From positions 15,003,201-15,067,200 of the forward strand of contig NC_092670.1 of the NCBI RefSeq assembly GCF_964355755.1: a stretch of 64,000 nucleotides of DNA. The letters run 5' to 3'. The position numbers and the translations under genes were made by a program. The notes beneath the pieces are model-generated. The model worked only from the letters and a program-made list of their open reading frames with translations. It did no database searches and was not told the origin of the DNA. Source of the stretch: Antedon mediterranea. Taxonomy: Eukaryota > Echinodermata > Crinoidea > Comatulida > Antedonidae. Position 1 is the first letter of the stretch, and the number at the start of each line of letters is the position of its first letter. Below, piece after piece: positions 52,001-60,900 of the stretch.

Positions 52001-52632
52001 TCCGAGACCTGTGAAATACAAAAAAAAAATTAATTTAATGATTGATAATAAATATTTATTAACCATCCACATAAATAATCTAGTTCCTAAAAAATATCAA
52101 TTAAATCTATATAAACGAAAAATGTATATCCCGTTCTAGCATGCATCCCGCTCGATCCATACAAAATAGCGCGACCGATTTCAAACGCGACCGATTTCAA
52201 ACGCGACCGATATCATCAAAAGGATTATAGCTCTAGCGGCGCGCCATACAAAATACCGGAAGTTGATTTTATCGCGACCGATTTCAAACGCGACCGATTT
52301 CAGACGCGACCGATTTCATCGTAAACCGCCCTACTCAGCTCTCACCCTAGGTCTCTTAGTCTTAGCCTAGTTAGGCCAAGCGGCAACTAGTACCAGCCTA
52401 TGATGAGGGGATAGGAGGTAGGGCCTAGCTAGCCTAACTAGACCTACTAGGCTAGGCCTAGCCCCTAGCCTAGCTAGCTAGGAGAGGCCTAGCTAGCTAG
52501 CTAGCTAGGCCTAATGATTATCTAGGCCTATCCTAGCTAGGAGGGTGAATTTTATGCTTAGTACACCATGTGATTTATACCTGCGACTGTTGTAGCTCCT
52601 GCCAAAAGGCATAATAATATAAATATTTGCAT
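40025..52632 (-). CDS. PLXDC2: plexin-domain-containing protein (PLXDC/TEM7-like), complete
   Basis: Single-pass membrane receptor family with an extracellular nidogen-like region and a PSI domain. Exons in order: 52632-52581, 49960-49803, 49431-49300, 47563-47494, 46950-46828, 46406-46353, 45195-45131, 44051-43955, 43254-43153, 42916-42771, 41902-41738, 40210-40025; all phases join, 449 aa. Residues 1-17 (MQIFILLCLLAGATTVA) are a signal peptide. Family signatures: LSNTFLTADKIRLPFTFLFY, LLATGGFLYLG, ATQYIAPLMGSFDPSLND, FTFQTTLMNDGRIIFAYKN, VGLSDAFYYDEPLSEG, then a Cys-rich PSI (CSKCF, CKWCP, LCSSGFDRNRQDWSEG, about 285-333). The membrane helix is about 353-376 (VIVVVVILLVITIGVIG); the tail has 70 or so residues. 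Shorter than vertebrate PLXDC1/2 (500-530 aa). I cannot tell which vertebrate paralogue is closer. Intron 1 holds a 2-kb foldback transposon. Confidence 0.94.
40444..40893 (+). mobile_element. Helitron-like non-autonomous element, short copy
   Basis: 450 bp from TCTATATATAAATTTACGT to GAGCGTACCATCTAG, between a host A and T without target duplication. Joining the flanks gives AACTACACA-TTAAATACAATTG, which equals the neighbouring tandem-repeat unit AACTACACATTGAATACAAT apart from one base, so the boundaries are exact. The 3' 25 nt match the long copy at 17746. No coding capacity. Confidence 0.8.
40907..41353. mobile_element. TTAA-flanked MITE, second copy
   Basis: TTAA at 40907-40910 and 41350-41353. 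Inverted ends AAGGCAACTTGACTGAGGAC and GTCCTCGGTCAAGTTGTCCT (diverged). Internal symmetric words CTGTGACGTCACAGGTGCAT also invert. The target was the tandem-repeat unit ATTGTTAACTACAC, so the empty site is known. Confidence 0.85.
42000..42260. repeat. degenerate AAAAGAAGCCCAT tandem repeat
   Basis: Irregular repeats of about 13-16 bp around AAAAGAAG(C/T)CCAT fill the stretch. The plus-strand open frame here simply reads the repeat. In PLXDC intron 10. Confidence 0.7.
42627..42671. other. perfect 18-bp-stem hairpin in PLXDC intron 10
   Basis: GAAGGTGGCGCACTTCTT (42627-42644), nine-base loop, then the exact complement (42654-42671). It is GC-rich in an AT-rich intron, 100 bp from the PSI exon donor. 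No function is evident; probably a transposon end or an inverted duplication. Confidence 0.8.
44163..44300. mobile_element. MITE, CTACACTAT family, copy 4
   Basis: AAGCTCTGTCTACACTATCA at the left, TTGATAGTGTACAGAGCTT at the right; the interior is inverted relative to copies 2 and 5 (CATCATGTCTATATATGGGC). PLXDC intron 7. Confidence 0.8.
44567..44881. mobile_element. TTAA MITE, AAAGATGTATTGTCCC family, copy 1
   Basis: TTAA at both ends; left AAGATGTATTGTCCCAC, right GAGAAAATATATCTT. Shares CAAGTTAATTACTTCCGTAG and GATCCAATTTTTGGTTAAAG with 56780-57118. PLXDC intron 7. Confidence 0.75.
46515..46782 (-). mobile_element. Helitron-like element fragment
   Basis: Homologous to the interior of the 17746 and 40444 copies (GACAGTGTATACCACGATCG, CATCAGGTGGTTAAAATC) up to CCCTTACGTAAATTTATA. 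Both terminal signatures are lost. PLXDC intron 5. Confidence 0.7.
47785..47990 (-). mobile_element. possible non-LTR 3' end, minus strand
   Basis: In reverse complement it ends GATAAATAAAGTCCAATCAA followed by TCAATCG, the AATAAA-plus-short-repeat tail seen in other fragments here. No coding part remains. PLXDC intron 3. Confidence 0.4.
47991..49299. other. remainder of PLXDC intron 3
   Basis: AT-rich intron, no element recognised. Confidence 0.4.
50140..50321. repeat. CTAGGCCTAG-rich block
   Basis: Dense CTAG/AGGCCT words. Together with 52336-52540 it was one block before the 50330 foldback element inserted into it. Confidence 0.65.
50330..52327. mobile_element. foldback (TU-like) transposon, 1998 bp, with 8-bp target duplication
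   Basis: Inverted arms of about 500 bp (50330-50835 and 51826-52327) start GGTGTCAGATGAAATCGG and GGTTTACGATGAAATCGG. GCCCTACT is duplicated exactly at 50322-50329 and 52328-52335. The outer arm is made of 16-bp units (TTTGAAATCGGTCGCG): three at the tip, a spacer with GGCGCGCCGCTAGAGC, then further units. The inner arm is AT-rich and conserved (TTTTCAAAATGGCCATTTCT in one arm, slightly changed in the other). The 990-bp centre has only short frames and no recognisable transposase. The architecture is that of sea-urchin TU-type foldback elements. PLXDC intron 1. Confidence 0.9.
52336..52540. repeat. CTAGGCCTAG-rich block, right part
   Basis: Continuation of the block at 50140-50321, with runs of CTAGCTAG. 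Confidence 0.65.
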
Positions 52633-52848
52633 AATTCCAAAAAATGTATATGTTTCTTGTTACAACTCCCCGAAAAATAGCTAAATATTGCCTACTAACT
52701 GTACAAACAAAATCGTAAAACCACAATAAAAGTATCGCCACTCATTGCTAGAGTGCGCCACCAACGAGATGACATTCTATCAGAAAATATTAATAATACT
52801 GTATAATTCAAATTAAAAATATCAATGTGGGAAACCTGTATTATAGAG

Positions 52849-52946
52849 GGTAGTTGTCCTAGGGGGTAGTTGTCCTAGAGGGTAGTTGTCCTAGGGGGTA
52901 ATTGTCCTAGGGGTAGTTGTCCAGGGGGTAGTTGTCCTAGACCTGA
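52849..52946. repeat. 16-bp tandem repeat
   Basis: About six copies of GGGTAGTTGTCCTAGA with small changes, about 220 bp upstream of the PLXDC start. Confidence 0.85.
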
Positions 52947-52991
52947 TTTTATTTGTAAGCGCTTTGGGACTTTTTGCTCAAATAATAGACA

Positions 52992-53690
52992 ACACTCCTG
53001 CGGGTCTAGGCCTACGGTATATCAAATTGACTATTTTGATCGAAACGTGAAGAAACTCAGTTTGATAACTAATATACGTGGTATACCGCATACACATACA
53101 ACTGTTATATTAATTTTTGCATTTCATTATTTTAAAATTAATTTATTAACTTTATTTTTATTTATTTTTTTCCTAATTTTCTATTTTTAAAGGCAATCCC
53201 GTCACAAGATTCACATCTTTCTTCTGGGATCTGCCTTCGTCCATGTTCATCTCTTGCCATTGTTGTTTTTTGTTACTTTTTATTTTTTGGACGTTGAATT
53301 TCTCCATGCAAACCAACAATCTCAAACAATATAAAATCAACAACCATGGCATTAACAACACGTCCTTTTCCTTTTGTTATCGTCATCGTCATCATTTCAT
53401 TTAGGATTCGACATCATATCGAAGACATAATTCATACCTACGCAACTTGAAAAACCATGGTTTGTATTATCAATTACCAACAATGTCATCATTAATCGTC
53501 GCCAACATCATACGTCGTCATCCTCACCGCCTGCAAAAACGTTACCACCACACCACCATGGATGGAGGATCACAATAATTATTATTTTGATATAAAGTTT
53601 GTTCACTCCTGAGGATGATCAAAGCATATTGAACGAAACGTCGAGAAACTCAACAGTTATTTTCAGAAATAATACACGTGGTGTTCCGCA
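52992..53690. repeat. pair of related repeats, perhaps Penelope-like ends
   Basis: 52992-53090 and 53604-53690 share CACTCCTG, CGAAACGT..AGAAACTCA and TACGTGGT.T.CCGC in the same order and direction. The GGATGATC...GAACGAAACG word is common at Penelope-like element ends, to my recollection, but no reverse transcriptase or GIY-YIG domain is seen between them. Identity uncertain. Confidence 0.4.
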
Positions 53691-53761
53691 AACTCTTGAT
53701 ATCAACATTTGATTTCGCAATGCAAACCTTCAAACAATAATTATTATTATATGTATGGTAA

Positions 53762-53998
53762 TACCGTATTTATTTGAATAAACACCTCGGGAATATTGTT
53801 TAGGATCGGATGATTTTAGGGGAAGTTTATTCGGGGGAAGTTTATTCGGGGGAAGTTTATTCGGGGGAAGCGTTTGTTTTGTCGGTGTAATATGGTAACA
53901 TGTATAATCAAATAACGCTCCAAAGGCGTTATTCGAGGGACGAATAACAAATAATATTCCATTGAAGGAGGCATTTTATTCAAATAAATACGGTAGTT
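53762..53998. mobile_element. MITE with TACCGTATTTATTTGAATAAA ends
   Basis: The left end ACCGTATTTATTTGAATAAA is inverted at the right (TTTATTCAAATAAATACGGT). It contains four 15-bp GGGGGAAGTTTATTC-type units at 53817-53870. Confidence 0.75.
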
Positions 53999-54164
53999 GT
54001 GAACTATAATAAAGAACACGCTATGATCTCTGATTTCATTTGCCAAAAGGATAATTTTAATGCAGCTGATTGTCAATGGAGAATAACTGTTCCCATCACC
54101 TTTACCGAAAGAACGAAATTAGAAAAAAAAATGTAACTAATTTACCAAATATTTGATTAATTAA

Positions 54165-54590
54165 TACTGGATTAATATCGATAGTATTGATATTGAAAAC
54201 TGGTGTCAACGTGTATTATTGATAAGTTCAATAATGATTATTTGATGTTGATAACATTCAATTGATATTGAAAACTGCTGTTAAAAATTGATAACTCAGT
54301 AGTAATTATTTCATCAATATATATTGAACAGTGTTAAATATTATTGATACCTCGATAGTCATTATTTCATGTTTATATATCAATATATTGAACACTGTTA
54401 GGTATCATTGATAAATATATAATAACAATCTGATGTTGATAACACTGATATAGATTTATAAAACTGGTATGAACAAGCGTTATTGCTAATATTAATGATA
54501 ATTACTTGATATCAATTGATAAAAACTATTGTTAACATGTGTATTAATACTCAATAATGATATTTTATGTTGATAACATTAATTATTATT
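54165..54590. repeat. degenerate ~80-bp minisatellite
   Basis: About five diverged units share TTGATATTGAAAACTG, TATTATTGATA, AATAATGAT and TTGATGTTGATAACA in that order. Non-coding. Confidence 0.65.
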
Positions 54591-54965
54591 TAAATAGCCC
54601 CATATATATTCTTCAAATCATTTCTAAAATAAACTTTTATCTTTACATGAGTATATTTCATTTACAAACGTTCATCTAATTTGCTGTTAATCATTTTCAT
54701 CCTACAATCTACTCCACAATTCATTTACAGAGCCAAATTATTAAATGTACCCAATACCTTGGGTTCGGGTCAAAATATATATTTTTTTTCAATCTAATAT
54801 GTGATAAATAAAAGATTAATTTTTTTAAATGCTAAATTAAATTAATATTTTAACAACAGCTGCAGATAATCTTAGTTAAAGACGTTCCATGGTCATAAAC
54901 TTAATACTTTTTTTATTTACTAGTATATAATCTGGCATGATTGTATACTGCCGTACTAGCTTCAA

Positions 54966-57900
54966 TTACACGTTAACAAAACCAAAGGCATTACCACTCA
55001 GTTGCGGTGTTTCTGCCTCGTACTCGCAACTGTTGCATGAGCACTCTTCAATGACGAAGTATTCATGTTGAATTGTATTGATTCCATCAGAACATACTAG
55101 TTCTACGGTGCTTGTAGAGATCGTTGTTGGCTTGCAACAATCACAAGCTACACTCACGTTTGTCATTGATTCTGTGACATTAGCCTTGGAGTTGCAACGA
55201 CCTTGACACATTGTACGCTGGACATAACTATTAGCCACACATCCATCATATTCAAAGTTTTCAATCTGCTCACTTACCACTCTGCAATTCTCCAGAGGTT
55301 CTGAAGTTGCAATTATAAATACAATTTATTTACACTTGTCTTATTTAAATAGTCTCAAAAAGCAACATAAATAACAATTGTAAAGAAAAGTTAACATTAA
55401 GTTAAAAAGTATCTTTTAAGTAAAAACAATTAAAATTCTTTTAATTCTTTTAATAAATTAAACACAAAACTATCGGCATTAGTTGTATATATATATAATA
55501 TATGTACTTACCACATATAGGACAACATACGCCCTCCATGTATCTTAAGGTACCCTGATTTAAAAAAAAAAATGCAATTAAGAAATTAAAATATCTACAT
55601 GATTCTCTGTATTGTATCTCCATATTATGGTATATATATTACATGATTGATATTTAAATGACATATTATATTACAGAAATTGCCTGGACAAATTATTATA
55701 TAAAGTATTGACAATTCTTATTAAATAATTATAGAAAAACACTGAATATAATTTATTCAATATACACTGTGCTGTGTTTACAGTCGGATCTCAAAGTCTT
55801 TACGTCACACATTTACTAGCACAATAAATGTAATCTAAATTTAAAAGTTCATATATATGTCGACGAGTAACCCAGTAGTGAACGTGAACTTCCACTCAAG
55901 TCGAAAAGTCCCTATTATCAAAATAACAATATTTACCTCTTCGCACGTGTTATCACATTGAGTCGTGTTCGTTGAGACACCTTCGTCTGTGCATGTCATT
56001 GACTGGCAAACATCACTAGTCGGAATCGTTTCACCAATCTAAAAAATATATATATAAAATATAGAAAGAGGATATACTCAGATATAAAAAAAATTACCTT
56101 TTTTTAAAAATAGTTTAATATACAAAAAAAAAACATACTCACATTGTAAATTTGATTATTAACAAGGCAGACTGTAAAAAAAAACAATAAAAATGAAAAG
56201 TTAATAGATGATTGTAAAAACTATCAAGCTACATTCAGATTTAGCATTAAAATAAGTTTGTTTGCTTTTCACTTCACAATGTGATAATTTATCTACTAAT
56301 TTTTACAATAACATACCATATAAGGACCTTTATGCTTTATAGGGCCTGTTGCTACGGAAAAATTTAAAAGAACTGTATTCTGGGAATACCTGTTTTATAA
56401 AAAGAAAATCGGTTCTTTTGATATGAATGTGTTTCTACTGGCAAGAATATACTGTTCTTTCAAAATACGGTATTTTAAATCCGTATTCTCTTCTCAGCAG
56501 AAACAGGCCCATAGAATCTAACACATTTTTTCTCATTCACTTATTTCTTGTATTCTCCTACACATCTTGACAGTAATTGGCTTATTCACATAAGTAATAC
56601 GGATTTGTTCTCATATGTCCCGTCATTAAAAAAAGTAAGTTTGTAATACATTTGCTATATTCCCAACAATATTTAAAACTGAAATGTGACCTTACCTTCC
56701 ACCATTGGTGTGGTACCTAAATAAAAAACAATAATAATAGCAATGATTAATAATTAATTAACTTTTTAAACTCCAACAATTAAAGATGTATTGTCCCCCC
56801 AAAAACATGAAAAATGAAGATTAATTAAATCAGACTTTGAATATGTTATTTTGTAGTTTTAATCAAGTTAATCATTTCCGTAGAAAAAAAAAATGTTTTC
56901 ACTTATAAAATGACAAAATAAATGGTTAAATTCAACCAATTGGCTGGCAGCCAATTTGACAATTTTTTGCTTTAAATTACAGTTTTTTCAGGTAAATAAA
57001 TTTTTTTTTTGGATCCAATTTTTGGTCAAAGTGGATAAATATTAAGTTACATTAAAATGGCATATTCAACAAATATTTTGTTGACAATTATTTTCCCAGG
57101 GGGACAATACATCTTTAAGTATAAATATAGTTATGTTTGTCTAGTTTATATTTTATATTAATAATTGTTATACTGCATATTCTGAAATCTGATTTTTAAC
57201 ATAGCAAGTAGTAGCAACATTTAGTTAGTTGTAATCCATAATGAAGAAATATTAAAGCAAAATTTAGTTTACCTGTTTGTGACGTTGCTTCAGTTGTACC
57301 TAGAAAAGCAATTAAATAAATGAAATACAAACAATTAAATGAATGAATCCATTAATTTTGAAAACTAGATTTTCTACTGAATTATGGAAGAGGTCATAGT
57401 TTAAATCAAATAACTTCTGTAGATGAGTAACTTAACAAAAAAAATGTAGTAACAACTTAAGCTAGTTTTTATTATTTTCATATTACAGTAGAAAGTCTCA
57501 GGTAATATTTTCGCCCCAAGTTGCTTCATAGACTTCTACATTGAAACAAACTAAAATAATACAGTAGTGCAGTAACTAAAGTAATTTTAACATGATTTCT
57601 TATTTCAAAGATTATTTTATTATTATTAAAAATTAAAAGTTTAATTAACTAGGACAAATTTGTAGGCTATATATAAATATTGGGTACTGTATTGTCCCTT
57701 GAAACACAAAAAATGAAGGTCAAAATATTCTAAATTTAAATTGGCCATATCAAAGTAATATTAAAGTTATTCACTTTAAGTCGAAAATTTGAGCAAAAAA
57801 CAAGTTTACGTAAATTAATTTGATTACATCTCATCTGGAAAATCATCGCGAACGAAAGTAAACAAAGACTTTAAACCACAAGTATGCATTATGCATGATG

Positions 57901-60900
57901 CTATTAAGATTGTTTACAACTTGTCACGGTTGAAAAGGTGTTTTCACACAGATCGCGAGGAAGTTTTATGATTATGCATATAGAGTAGCCTTATGAGATA
58001 TGTTTTGATCAAAAACTTTGACTGGAAGTCAAAGTTATTTTTTTTAACATTAAAACATCCGTATTTCAGTTAAATGATTTTTTGGTTGACTAATTTTTGG
58101 TAAAAGTTAACAACTATTATGATACTTCAAAATGACCCTTTTGTTTCGAAATCTTTTTTAAAATTTTTTTTGGAATTAGTCAAAAGGACAATACATCTTT
58201 AAATGAAAAGAGAAATTTCCTTTTTTTTTACATAAACGATAAAGTTTGAATTAAATCAAGTTTATTCACCTGTTGTTGTTGATGGTGGTGGTGGTTGTGT
58301 ACCTAAATAAATAATAAACAAAAAATTAAAATTAAAAAAAAATTAATTTTATGAGAAATGTTTAATGAATAAACAAATACTTTCATATTTTGGGATTTTT
58401 CCAAATAATAATAAATTTTAACCAATTAATCAAACACATAAATAAGTAAAAGCCTTTGGTGAATCACATAGAAGTAATAAAATAAACAGAAAAACAGATG
58501 AACAATTGAAACTGAAAGGCCACAAATGACATCAACTGCAAAACTAACGTTACATAACTATTCAATGTTATGCCAAAATAGTTGGCATAAATGCTTATTG
58601 CTCAAGTTTTAAAGTTTTAAATAATTTCGAAAACTTTCCTTGGCTTAAGTTTTTTTTTTCTGTATAAACCTAATGGTTCATTTATCAACTTCATGTATGG
58701 AAACGAATGCATACTCTAAACATTAAAATACACTACATCATATTGGGATTCAATGAGAAGTCGCTGAACAACTTTGGACAATTAAAATGGATGTTGTGCT
58801 ATTTTAAAGTAAAGAGTACTTTTGATTCGCAACAACCGACAACCAAACAAAGTTATGTTAATTCATTGTGTCCGCGCGGGAGGGAAGTTGGAAAGTGCTT
58901 CCTCGTTCTATAATACCTCAACACAGCATGGTGGTTTCTAGTTCAAGCTGACGACTGACAGCAGATGAATTGACCTGAACTAGTTTCATATTCTTAGGTT
59001 GTCGGTTGTTGCAAATAAAGCCTGTTATTCTACTAGGCAAATTTGTTTGCACAAATTTAAAGCGGCAGCCTATATGCTTGCATATTCATGTTTCCATCTC
59101 CCAAAAAATCCCTTTCTACCTATGTATCTAAGCTGACGTTTTCGATTCACCTAGTGGAAAATAGGCTTAATGTACATGATTGAAGGCTCTTGTATTATAA
59201 TAATAATATATTTTTAAAGACAGGAGAAGCTAGAAGGAACTGAGAACATATTATTTAAGGATAAAAGTACAGTTTGTTAATGTCATAATAGTTAGAGACC
59301 AAGTCAAAGTTGTTCTACGGCAGTTACTACATTCTGTTAATACTATTTATACAATTATTTAGCAACCTGTTTATGGTTAATCATACACTCTATTATTGCA
59401 GTGACTGCCTCATATACGGCAACATTGGAATAAACTAAATTTATACAGTAACTGCAGTAAAAACTTTGACATGATCTGATAGTTAGCACACAAAGAATTA
59501 GAATAAGTCCCCTTTTTTTAATAGAAAACCAAAATATTCAGTTTTATTAACCTGCTGTTGTTGTTGATGGTGGTGGCGGAGCTGTTGATGAACCTTTAAA
59601 CAAGTTTATAAAAAACTGTTATTCATTTATTTTAATTAATTCAATCTTTATCAGCTTAATTGATAAATTTTAATTTACTTTTATTATGTTTTAATTGTAT
59701 CCTTTTTTGTAATATATATGTAAACAAAAATTCAGTTTTATTAACCTGCTGTTGTTGTTGATGGTGGTGGTGGCGCTGTTGATGAACCTTTAAAGTTGAT
59801 AAAAAACTGATTGTTATTTATTTATTTTAAATAATACAATCTTTATCAGTTTAGTTGCTAACTTTTTAATTTACTTCTATTATCTTTTAATTAGTATATT
59901 TTATTGTAATATATAAAATCTACTATACTTATATTGAGCATTTTCAAAATTGTTTATAAAACATTAAAAGTTCAATTTTGTTAACATGTTGTTGTTGATG
60001 GTGGTTCAGTTGTACCTAAAAAAACGTTTATGAAATGTTGAGAGTTATTTCTTTATTTCAAATAATAAAATATTTCTCAGTTTCATATTGTATATTTATG
60101 TAAAATCAAACATGCTACTTATATTGAGTATTTTCAAAATTATTTATTAAAACATTAAAAGTTTGAATTAAATCAAGTTTATTCACCTGTTGTTGTTGAT
60201 GGTGGTTGTGTACCTAAAAAAGTTCATAAAATGTTGGAGTTATTTCATTATTTCAAACTATTGTTTGAAATGTGGACATTGAATTCCAAGACAAATTTGT
60301 TTCGCTTTAATTATTTTAATTGAAAATACCCTAGATATTTGTTTGCCATAAACAACAACTTTTGATGTAATTAATCAAGTTTATTCACCTGTTGTTGTTG
60401 ATGGTGGTTGTGTACCTCAAGAAAGGTTATGAAATGTTCAGTTATTTTTTCTATTACAAATATTTATTAGAATCTATAAGTTTAATTACTACAATCACGG
60501 AAGAGTGAAAAAACACCCTTTCCTGCTAAAATAAATATGGACATTGAATGTATATTGAAATTATTTGGCCAAGACAAATTCGCATTTTTTGTTGTGATTA
60601 TTTTAAATGTATTAACAAATTAACTATTTAAAATGTCGATATCTCTGTTGGATTTAATTCAAATAAAATAAGAAAAAAAAAATGCACATTGCGTATTATC
60701 CAGTATGTATCTTTGTTGTTATTGTTTTATCGATGTTACGATGGAAAATAAAATGGCAAAGGCTTACTTTCAGTTGTAGGAACAGGTGTAGTTGTCCTCC
60801 TCGTAACGGTCGTACTTGGAGTAGTTGTAGTTTCTGTTGTCGTTGTCTCGCCCATTGTGGTAACAGTGGTTATGGTAGTAGTAGTTTCCTCGATAATAGT

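Noticed and set aside
52511-52741. 76-codon frame starting MAILLLWFYDF as the PLXDC first exon
   Set aside because: A different frame in the same stretch (52632-52581) gives a clean signal peptide and the phase required by exon 2.
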